Source of the DNA: Flavobacterium psychrophilum
Lineage (GTDB): Bacteria > Bacteroidota > Bacteroidia > Flavobacteriales > Flavobacteriaceae
DNA: 64,000 nt
Direction of reading: 5' to 3'
Assembly (NCBI GenBank): GCA_945890865.1
Contig: CAMDDB010000006.1
Span: forward strand, 97,085-161,084
In this document: one piece after another, positions 57,171 through 64,000 of the stretch
Numbering within the stretch: the stretch's first letter is position 1
Layout of the letters: each line of letters opens with the position of its first letter
The notes under the pieces: model-generated
The model's database searches: none
Told to the model about the DNA's origin: nothing
Seen by the model: the letters and a program-made list of their open reading frames with translations, nothing else
Program-made: the position numbers and the translations under genes

Positions 57171-58030
57171 TATTTTATTTTTATTGTTTGTCCGAGTGAA
57201 ATAGTAGAACTTGAAAGATTGTTGATTTTTTGGAGCTCTTCAACCGTTAGTTTGAATTTTTTCGATAACGAGTACAAAGTATCCCCTTGTTGAATCGTGT
57301 AATAACCCTCGGAAATTTCTACTAACGGCTCTTTTTTTATGGGAATATAATTGCGTTGCAAGACTTCATTGTCAAACTTATACAATTCAAACCGTTCAAT
57401 TAATCCAATTAATTTATCGGGATATTTCACGTCTGTGGCGTAGCCAGCTGCTTTCAAACCCTTTGCCCATCCTTGATAATCGCCTTTATCTAAATCAAAT
57501 AAAGTAGCATAGCGAGGTCTTGAAGTTAAAAACAACGAATGGTCTTTATAGGATTCTTGTGGCTGTTCGTATTTTCGAAAACACTCTTGTTCGGCATCGT
57601 CGTCGTGTTTGACACTATCGCCAGTCCACCCTTTATGGCATTTGATTCCAAAATGATTGTTTGCAGCAAGGGCTAATTTTCCTTTTCCAGCACCCGATTC
57701 CAAAATTCCTTGGGCTAAAGTAATACTCGCAGGAACCCCATGAGATTTCATGTTTTGTTTGGCTATTTCATTGAAGTTTGCAATATATAACTTGATTTCT
57801 TCTTCGTAGGTTCTTACGTTTGAAGTGGCTACCAAATCAATTTCAGCTCCATTATTTTTTGTTGGGTTCGAATTATTAGGCATTTGAGTGACTACCGCTG
57901 TAGATGCAGTAGTTTCTTTTTTCTTCGTTGGAGTCGTTTTTTTATTTGCTGTTGTTCTCACGATAGACTTTGTACTCGTGCAACTCAGCACCAGTAAAAC
58001 AACTAAAAGTAATCCGATTTTTTTAACCAT
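57170..58030 (-). CDS. Lipoprotein with glucosaminidase and LysM domains
   Basis: 286 aa. The N-terminus [19 protein letters not shown] is a lipoprotein signal with lipobox VLSC. A low-complexity Thr/Lys linker leads to a glucosaminidase domain (about 85-215; [18 protein letters not shown] with the catalytic Glu, [29 protein letters not shown]). The C-terminal 45 residues are a LysM peptidoglycan-binding repeat ([18 protein letters not shown]). It presumably cuts glycan strands in the cell wall. It overlaps the upstream gene by 8 bases. Confidence 0.9.
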   Translation of the reverse strand: MVKKIGLLLVVLLVLSCTSTKSIVRTTANKKTTPTKKKETTASTAVVTQMPNNSNPTKNNGAEIDLVATSNVRTYEEEIKLYIANFNEIAKQNMKSHGVPASITLAQGILESGAGKGKLALAANNHFGIKCHKGWTGDSVKHDDDAEQECFRKYEQPQESYKDHSLFLTSRPRYATLFDLDKGDYQGWAKGLKAAGYATDVKYPDKLIGLIERFELYKFDNEVLQRNYIPIKKEPLVEISEGYYTIQQGDTLYSLSKKFKLTVEELQKINNLSSSTISLGQTIKIK

Positions 58031-58922
58031 TATAGTGTATTATTTCTTTGTTTTTTGCTTGTAATTTTTGATTCATTCCTGCAATACCTTGCAAACCACC
58101 CGTATGAATAGCCAGTATTTTTGAATGGGGTGGAAAATAATCCTCTTGTATTAAATCCAAGATGCCAAACATCATTTTTCCAGTATATATAGGATCTAAA
58201 GGCAATTGGTAATGGTCGTAAAACGCATTCAAAAACCGTATTAATTCGTCGGTAACCTTTCCATATCCCCCAAAATGATAGGAATCATTCACACTCCAAT
58301 TCTTTTGCTGCACAAAATTACAAATTACCTCAGACAAAAAACCACCTTTTAAGGAAGAAAATCCAATAATTTGTTGGTTGTCGTTTGAAGAATTTATTAA
58401 ACCCGATATCGTACCTGCCGTTCCAACAGCACAACAAATGTGAGAAAATTCTATTTTGTCTTCAGCAGTAAGGATTTCTTCACAGCCTTTTATTGCCAAC
58501 TCGTTAGTTCCTCCTTCTGGAATCAAATAAAAAGAGCCATAACTTGCTTCTAAATATTCAAGAAATCTAGGATCCAATTTATCGCGATACTGTGTGCGAT
58601 CTACAAATTTAAATTCCATTCCAAATGTTTGCGCATGTAATAATGAGGGGTTTGCTAGAATTTTATCGTGCAATTCCTCTCCACGAATTACCCCTACCGT
58701 TTCAAAGCCAAACTCCTTTCCAGCTCCTGCAACAGCTACAATATGATTGGAAAAAGCACCCCCAAATGTAAGTAACTTTTTATACCCTAAACGCTTGGCT
58801 TCTAGTAAATTGTATTTTAATTTACGAAACTTATTCCCCGAAATAATAGGGTGCAACAAATCCTCTCGCTTGATGTAAAGCTCAATTCCATTTGGAAATT
58901 CCAACGGTATTTTTTGATTCAT
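58023..58922 (-). CDS. PLP-dependent ACC deaminase / D-cysteine desulfhydrase family enzyme
   Basis: 299 aa from the ATG at 58922 (MNQKIPLEFPNGIEL). The frame is open 17 codons further up, but MNQKIPLEF fits the family start better. LYIKREDLLHPIISGNKFRKLKYNL holds the PLP lysine in GNKFRK, TFGGAFSNHIVAVAGAG is the next block and CCAVGTAGTISGL binds the cofactor phosphate. Family members deaminate ACC or desulfurate D-cysteine; sequence alone does not separate them. It is the first gene of a three-gene leftward run. Confidence 0.85.
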   Translation of the reverse strand: MNQKIPLEFPNGIELYIKREDLLHPIISGNKFRKLKYNLLEAKRLGYKKLLTFGGAFSNHIVAVAGAGKEFGFETVGVIRGEELHDKILANPSLLHAQTFGMEFKFVDRTQYRDKLDPRFLEYLEASYGSFYLIPEGGTNELAIKGCEEILTAEDKIEFSHICCAVGTAGTISGLINSSNDNQQIIGFSSLKGGFLSEVICNFVQQKNWSVNDSYHFGGYGKVTDELIRFLNAFYDHYQLPLDPIYTGKMMFGILDLIQEDYFPPHSKILAIHTGGLQGIAGMNQKLQAKNKEIIHYNG

Positions 58923-59076
58923 TACTCCCATTGTTCGATACAAATTTGTCTTCCCATTTAACAGGGCCAACACCCGAAAAAGTTCAAATAGTCCTTTTGT
59001 ACTGCAAAGTTGCTTATTTTTTTTCTTTTGTTGGTGAATTCAACCTGTTAATGAAGCGATCTTGGTTAAAAATATT

Positions 59077-59084
59077 TATTTTTG
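59077..59084 (+). promoter_or_regulatory. -7 promoter element for the DUF5522 gene
   Basis: TATTTTTG fits TAnnTTTG and lies 35 bases before the ATG at 59120. It supports that start over the upstream in-frame starts. Confidence 0.45.
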
Positions 59085-59119
59085 TAAAAATTACCAACTC
59101 ATTTAGTCTATTTGCTGCA

Positions 59120-59305
59120 ATGAATAACAAATTAGATCCTAGTCAATTAAAAGAAGGTGAAGATTATTATTTTACACCTGAAGGTTATAAATGCTTTACC
59201 GCGCAATACCACTTGAAAAGAGGTTATTGTTGTAAAAGCGGCTGTCGCCATTGTCCGTATGGATTTGATAAAAAAACGGGAACAAATAAGAAACAAGATA
59301 ACTAG
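59120..59305 (+). CDS. DUF5522 family small cysteine-rich protein
   Basis: 61 aa from ATG 59120 (MNNKLDPSQLKEGEDYYF). The tail FTAQYHLKRGYCCKSGCRHCPYGF carries a CC-x3-C-x2-C cluster, probably a metal-binding knuckle, which fits the short DUF5522 family. Function is not known. The frame extends upstream into sequence that overlaps the divergent gene and has no family likeness. Confidence 0.8.
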   Translation: MNNKLDPSQLKEGEDYYFTPEGYKCFTAQYHLKRGYCCKSGCRHCPYGFDKKTGTNKKQDN

Positions 59306-59327
59306 ATTGAAGATAATCAGACCTTAC

Positions 59328-59361
59328 AATCTGAACATCTAAAATCTGAACATCTAAAATC
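59328..59361. repeat. Short 15-base tandem repeat just before hutU
   Basis: The unit AATCTGAACATCTAA occurs twice in tandem, followed by a partial AATC. It ends 7 bases before the hutU start. The unit can be read as two 7-mers plus one base. Confidence 0.75.
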
Positions 59362-59368
59362 AATTATA

Positions 59369-61348
59369 ATGACATTTCAAGAACAAATTACAGAAGGAAT
59401 ACCTTCGGTTTTACCGCATCCAAAACTTTATGAAACTGAAATAAATCATGCGCCTATTCGAAAAAAAATTCTTTCGGATGAAGAAAATAAATTGGCCCTA
59501 AAAAATGCTTTACGGTATTTTGATGCAAAACATCATGCCGAATTGCTCCCTGAATTTAAAGCAGAATTAGAAAAATATGGTCGTATTTATATGTATCGCT
59601 TTCGTCCTGATTATGAAATGAAAGCACGTCCTATATCTGAATATCCTGGAAAATCGGAGCAAGCAAAAGCGATTATGTTAATGATTCAAAATAATTTGGA
59701 TTACGCCGTAGCACAACATCCACACGAATTAATTACCTATGGTGGAAACGGTGCTGTATTTCAAAATTGGGCCCAATATCGCTTAACCATGCAGTATTTA
59801 TCAGAGATGACCGAAGAGCAAACATTAACCATGTATTCTGGGCATCCCATGGGATTATTTCCTTCTCATAAAGAAGCACCTCGTGTTGTAGTTACAAACG
59901 GAATGGTAATTCCAAACTATTCTAAACCCGATGATTGGGAAAAAATGAATGCATTAGGCGTTTCTCAATATGGTCAAATGACCGCTGGAAGTTATATGTA
60001 CATTGGTCCGCAAGGTATTGTTCATGGAACGACCATCACGGTATTAAACGGATTCAGAAAAATAAAAAAAGCGCCACAAGGAGGATTATTTGTTACTTCT
60101 GGATTAGGCGGAATGAGTGGTGCACAACCAAAAGCAGGAACTATTGCAGGCTGTGTTACCGTGTGTGCCGAAGTCAATCCTAAAATTACGAAAATCAGAC
60201 ACGAACAAGGTTGGATCCATGAAGTTGTGGAGGATCTTTCGTTATTGGTTACTCGCGTAAGAAAAGCTTTGGAAAACAAAGAAGTGGTTTCAATCGCCTA
60301 TTTAGGAAATATCGTGGAAGTTTGGGAACGATTTGACCAAGAAAATATCCATATCGATTTGGGATCCGATCAAACATCCCTTCACAATCCTTGGGCGGGA
60401 GGTTATTATCCTATCGGATTTACCTTTGAAGAATCTAACGAGTTGATGGCCACAGATACCCAAAAATTCAAGGATGAAGTTCAAAAAACCTTACGCCGTC
60501 ATGCGGCAGCCATTAACAAACATACCGCAAAAGGAACGTATTTCTTTGACTATGGAAATGCCTTTTTATTAGAAGCTTCTCGAGCGGGAGCCGATGTTAT
60601 GGCTACCAATCATATCGACTTTAAATATCCGAGTTATGTGCAAGATATTATGGGGCCGATGTGTTTTGATTATGGATTTGGTCCTTTTCGATGGGTTTGT
60701 GCCTCTGGAAAACCAGAAGATTTAGCCAAAACGGATACCATAGCTTGTAGTGTATTAGAAGAAATGATGCTGAACTCCCCTATCGAAATTCAGCAACAAA
60801 TGGCCGATAACATCCAATGGATCAAAGGAGCACAAGAAAATAAATTAGTGGTAGGTTCACAAGCTCGCATTTTATATGCTGATGCCGAAGGGCGCATAAA
60901 AATTGCCGAGGCTTTTAATCAAGCCATTGCCCGTGGTGAAATCGGATATATAATCTTAGGCCGTGATCATCATGACGTTTCTGGCACTGATTCACCGTAT
61001 AGAGAAACTTCAAACATTTATGATGGCTCTCGTTTTACTGCAGATATGGCCATACAAAATGTCATTGGAGATAGTTTTAGAGGCGCCACATGGGTTTCAA
61101 TTCATAATGGCGGAGGCGTTGGATGGGGCGAGGTAATTAATGGAGGATTTGGCATGGTTCTTGACGGAACTAAAGAAGCGTCAAAGCGCTTGGAATCAAT
61201 GTTGTTTTGGGATGTAAATAATGGCATTTCAAGGAGAAGTTGGGCCCGCAACGAAGGGGCTGTTTTTGCGATAAAACGCGCCATGGAAGCCCAACCTTTA
61301 TTGAAAGTTACACTACCAAATATTGTTGACGACAACTTATTCCTTTAG
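59369..61348 (+). CDS. hutU: Urocanate hydratase
   Basis: 659 aa. It hydrates urocanate to 4-imidazolone-5-propionate with bound NAD in histidine breakdown. Landmarks: LITYGGNGAVFQNWAQYRL, the YSGHPMGLFPSHK block, YIGPQGIVHGTT, the conserved Gly-rich GLGGMSGAQPKAGTIAGCV, and the catalytic-loop segment DYGFGPFRWVCASG near 433-446. The length is about 100 residues longer than the common 555-residue enzyme and fits the long type I recall from Bacteroidota. No other hut gene is adjacent. Confidence 0.94.
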   Translation: MTFQEQITEGIPSVLPHPKLYETEINHAPIRKKILSDEENKLALKNALRYFDAKHHAELLPEFKAELEKYGRIYMYRFRPDYEMKARPISEYPGKSEQAKAIMLMIQNNLDYAVAQHPHELITYGGNGAVFQNWAQYRLTMQYLSEMTEEQTLTMYSGHPMGLFPSHKEAPRVVVTNGMVIPNYSKPDDWEKMNALGVSQYGQMTAGSYMYIGPQGIVHGTTITVLNGFRKIKKAPQGGLFVTSGLGGMSGAQPKAGTIAGCVTVCAEVNPKITKIRHEQGWIHEVVEDLSLLVTRVRKALENKEVVSIAYLGNIVEVWERFDQENIHIDLGSDQTSLHNPWAGGYYPIGFTFEESNELMATDTQKFKDEVQKTLRRHAAAINKHTAKGTYFFDYGNAFLLEASRAGADVMATNHIDFKYPSYVQDIMGPMCFDYGFGPFRWVCASGKPEDLAKTDTIACSVLEEMMLNSPIEIQQQMADNIQWIKGAQENKLVVGSQARILYADAEGRIKIAEAFNQAIARGEIGYIILGRDHHDVSGTDSPYRETSNIYDGSRFTADMAIQNVIGDSFRGATWVSIHNGGGVGWGEVINGGFGMVLDGTKEASKRLESMLFWDVNNGISRRSWARNEGAVFAIKRAMEAQPLLKVTLPNIVDDNLFL

Positions 61349-61392
61349 TATTAAATCACAATTGAAAGAAATAACCCTAAAAAATCAATTAT

Positions 61393-61914
61393 ATGAAAAC
61401 AATTAAACTGTTAGCCCTGCTTTTTATATTCACGCTATCTTCTTGCAGCTCTGTGCGTGTAAATGCCGATTATGATTCAAAAATTTCCTTTTCAAATTAT
61501 AAAACCTATGCCTATTTAAAAAGCGGCATTGATAAAGCTGAAATTTCAGATTTGGACAAAAAGAGAATTCTTACCGCTATAGATGAAAACTTAGCATCAA
61601 AAGGCATGAACAAATCTGAAAATCCAGATCTACTGATTAGTATTTTTACTAAAGAAAAAGAACGTGTGGATGTAAATCAAAATTTTAGTTTTGGTTGGGG
61701 ATGGAATCCTTATTGGGGCATGGGTTATTCAAACATAACTACCACTCCCGTTGGCACGCTTTTTATAAATATCATCGATGCTAAAACTAAAGAATTAATC
61801 TGGCAAGGAGAAGGAAGTGGATACCTCACAAAAAATACCACCAAGAAAGAAGCCCGAATCAAAGAATTTGTTTCAAAAATATTAGAGCAATATCCTCCAA
61901 ACACGATCAAATAA
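61393..61914 (+). CDS. DUF4136 domain lipoprotein
   Basis: 173 aa. The lipobox is LSSCSS (Cys near 19). VNADYDSKISFSNYKTYAY is the usual DUF4136 opening, and the C-terminal part has LFINIIDAKTKELIWQGEG. A short Trp/Gly-rich stretch (FGWGWNPYWGMGY) lies in the middle. Members are envelope lipoproteins of unknown function. It follows hutU after 44 bases. Confidence 0.85.
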   Translation: MKTIKLLALLFIFTLSSCSSVRVNADYDSKISFSNYKTYAYLKSGIDKAEISDLDKKRILTAIDENLASKGMNKSENPDLLISIFTKEKERVDVNQNFSFGWGWNPYWGMGYSNITTTPVGTLFINIIDAKTKELIWQGEGSGYLTKNTTKKEARIKEFVSKILEQYPPNTIK

Positions 61915-62100
61915 AAATAGCACTGACTTAAAGACTTCTCTAATTTACATTGATTTTTTTATTACGGATAAAGTATTATCTTTTAGTTCGTATCTGTTAA
62001 ATTCGATGCCCATTTGGTGCATTTATAAATACTATTTTTTTCTTAGCCAATACCTTGTACTAAAATTGTAAATCTGTTTTTCAATATTTTAAAAAAATGC

Positions 62101-62129
62101 TTGCAAATAAATATATATATTTATCTTTG
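62101..62129 (+). promoter_or_regulatory. Promoter of the lectin-domain protein gene
   Basis: TTG (62101-62103), 18-base spacer, TATCTTTG (62122-62129); the leader before the ATG at 62186 would be about 52 bases. The rest of the 271-base gap after the DUF4136 gene is AT-rich with no other feature seen. Confidence 0.65.
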
Positions 62130-62185
62130 ATTCGCTAGTTAACCCATTTAGATTATTTACGTTAACAATAAATATCGTATTTATA

Positions 62186-64000
62186 ATGAAAACCATACTT
62201 AAATATTGTCTCCTTAATTTATCATTGTTATTTTATATTAACGGAAATTCACAAAATTTTTCTACACAAGGATCAGCTCAATTATCATCAACAAACCCAT
62301 TAATATACACCATAACTCAAAATCAAACCAATAACTCTGGGATGATAACCAATTATTTTCCTTTAAATCTCAATAGTTCTTTTGAATTAAATTTTGAAAT
62401 GAATTTTGGTTCAACTGATGTAAATGGAGCTGATGGAATGGCTTTGACATTGTCAAATTTGTGCAATCCTACTTTAGTTGATGGTGGTGGATTAGGTATT
62501 CCTGAATTAAATAATATATTGATCGTTGAGTTTGATACCTATGATAATGATGGAACATCTAATAGTGATTTAGCAGAAGATCATTTGGCTATATACAAAA
62601 GTGGAATTCCTCGTACTGCATTATCAAATCTTATCATTCAAGGCTCTAGTATTCCAGTTTGTTTGTTAAACAATTGTGGGAATGTTGAAAATAACACTTT
62701 TATTCCCATAAAAATAAAATGGATTTATATCGATGCTACCCAACAAAAATTAGAAGTATACGTAAATAATTCATTAAGAGCCACATCAACTACAGCTAAT
62801 CATATAACTAATATTTTTTTAGGAAACACTACCGTTTTTTGGTCTATCTCTGGAGCTACTGGAGCGTTAACAAACTTACAAAGTGTTCGTTTTCCTAATT
62901 TCACAAACACTATAGTAAGTTGCATTGGAACTACGATATCATTGAATGCGCCAGAATTAGGCAGTAATTATATTTGGACTAATAACTCCTCTAATACAAA
63001 TGTTGCTAATTATAACATTTCTACTAATCAAACGATAAATTGTACTTACACGGATTTTTGTGGACAATCAAAGACTGTGAATTTTAATTTGCAAGCAACT
63101 GCAACGCCATCACCTCCAGTAATATCATCACCTATCGTTTATTGTCAAAATGCAACTGCTAGTTCACTGACTGCCAATGGAACAAATCTATTGTGGTACA
63201 CTTCTGCCACTGGAGGAGTAGGAAGCACTTCGCCTCCAATACCGAGTACAGCTTTAGCTGGTACTACAACATATTATGTTTCACAAACAGTAGCTGGATG
63301 CGAAAGTTTAAGAGCCGCCATAGCTGTAGTTGTGAATCCATTACCAACATTAGTTCTTAGTTCAGCTGCTATCAGTGCTAACCAGGTTACCTGCATTAAC
63401 ACTCCGATAATACCGATTCAATATACACTTGGAGGAAATGCAAACGGTGTTACTATTTCAGGATTGCCCGACGGAGTTACCCATATAATCAATGGGAATA
63501 ATGTGACAATTAGTGGAACACCAACTGCGACAACTGCGGCCACATTTAATTATTCCCTTACAGCTACTGGAAACATTTGTGGAGCTCCTAACGTATCAGG
63601 AACAATAAATATTACAAGTGAAATCTTACCGCTTTTCAATCCAATTTCTCCTGTATGTCAAGGTACAGCAATTAATATACCCACCACTTCAACAAATGGT
63701 ATCGTTGGGGTGTGGAATTTGTTGGCTAACACCGCTAATGATGTTACCTATCAGTTTACACCTAATTTAGGACAATGCGCTTTGAATACAACCATGACCA
63801 TTGGCATAAACCCTATCCCAACACTAATACTTAGTTCAGCGGTAAGTAGTGCCAATCAAATTATTTGTGTGAATACGCCCATTACTCCTATCCAATATAC
63901 TTTTGGAGCCAATGCGACCGGAGTTATTATTACAGGATTGCCAACGGGAGTAACCTTTGCTATTAATGGCAGCATTGTAACGATAAGTGGTACCCCAACT
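62186..64000 (+). CDS. Large secreted protein with L-type lectin domain and Ig-like repeats, C-terminus beyond the window
   Basis: The frame is open for 605 codons from ATG 62186 to the window edge. The signal peptide MKTILKYCLLNLSLLFYING precedes an L-type (legume-like) lectin domain at about 24-255, with NGADGMALTLSN, GGGLGIPELNNILIVEFDTYDND in parts and EDHLAIYKSG; the Asp-x-Tyr-Asn-Asp segment resembles a metal/sugar site. Repeats follow: TLVLSSAAISANQVTCINTP near 385 and TLILSSAVSSANQIICVNTP near 542, each leading to GLPxGVT and VTISGTPT. A type IX sorting domain is likely beyond the edge, which is inference. Confidence 0.85.
   Translation, partial: MKTILKYCLLNLSLLFYINGNSQNFSTQGSAQLSSTNPLIYTITQNQTNNSGMITNYFPLNLNSSFELNFEMNFGSTDVNGADGMALTLSNLCNPTLVDGGGLGIPELNNILIVEFDTYDNDGTSNSDLAEDHLAIYKSGIPRTALSNLIIQGSSIPVCLLNNCGNVENNTFIPIKIKWIYIDATQQKLEVYVNNSLRATSTTANHITNIFLGNTTVFWSISGATGALTNLQSVRFPNFTNTIVSCIGTTISLNAPELGSNYIWTNNSSNTNVANYNISTNQTINCTYTDFCGQSKTVNFNLQATATPSPPVISSPIVYCQNATASSLTANGTNLLWYTSATGGVGSTSPPIPSTALAGTTTYYVSQTVAGCESLRAAIAVVVNPLPTLVLSSAAISANQVTCINTPIIPIQYTLGGNANGVTISGLPDGVTHIINGNNVTISGTPTATTAATFNYSLTATGNICGAPNVSGTINITSEILPLFNPISPVCQGTAINIPTTSTNGIVGVWNLLANTANDVTYQFTPNLGQCALNTTMTIGINPIPTLILSSAVSSANQIICVNTPITPIQYTFGANATGVIITGLPTGVTFAINGSIVTISGTPT

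Noticed and set aside
58892..59119. Longer 137-codon form of the DUF5522 protein
   Set aside because: The extension overlaps the divergent PLP-enzyme gene, has no family likeness, and a promoter element lies at 59077-59084 inside it.

Overview
The window looks like core chromosome of a Flavobacterium-type member of the Bacteroidota (Flavobacteriaceae). It is AT-rich. Many genes are preceded by the Bacteroidota -7 element TAnnTTTG, and start codons mostly lack a Shine-Dalgarno sequence; the clear exception is rpsU. There is type IX secretion machinery and cargo (PorP/SprF, a giant protein with a gliding-motility-type C-terminus) and a SusC/SusD pair. I saw no phage, insertion sequence, integron or CRISPR array.

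Layout. 1-9250: a leftward TPR-type membrane protein (cut by the window edge), then rightward recF, a rhodanese-thioredoxin lipoprotein, murB, a family 2 glycosyltransferase, an ECF sigma factor, lipA, a GAPDH and a hybrid histidine kinase. 9234-11034: leftward lpxK and a purine nucleoside phosphorylase gene with an in-frame stop at codon 7. 11145-13974: rightward NIF3-family protein, a coiled-coil protein with a degenerate zinc ribbon, and rluF. 13971-23984: leftward GNAT acetyltransferase, a PorP/SprF protein, its giant 2658-residue partner and a DUF3467 protein. 24263-39187: the leftward transcription/translation block rpsU-xerC-hpf, tRNA-Thr-Tyr-Thr, tuf, tRNA-Trp, secE, nusG, rplKAJL, rpoB, rpoC. 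39260-52013: leftward acyl-CoA dehydrogenase, HhH/PspC/DUF2851 genes, a CBS-domain cysteine/cystathionine synthase, a putative porin, and a lipoprotein-SusD-SusC operon. 52211-64000: mixed-strand housekeeping genes (rnhB, lipB, lysS, hemL, a glucosaminidase, a PLP-dependent deaminase, hutU) and the start of a lectin-domain surface protein that runs off the window.

Functional links. LipA and LipB make protein-bound lipoate. RecF, RnhB and XerC serve DNA repair and chromosome resolution. The ribosomal-protein, RNA polymerase, NusG, SecE and EF-Tu genes form the classic growth-rate supercluster. PorP/SprF probably helps secrete or anchor its giant neighbour.

Most unusual features. (1) Several unrelated intergenic stretches, and one stretch inside lipB, are built from 7-base units kept in strict register although the unit sequence drifts; the longest is 24 units at 24003-24170. 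(2) One such array fills the gap in the tRNA-tuf operon where other bacteria carry tRNA-Gly. (3) The nucleoside phosphorylase gene carries what looks like a single-base nonsense change. (4) rpsU has a perfect Shine-Dalgarno in an otherwise SD-poor genome.
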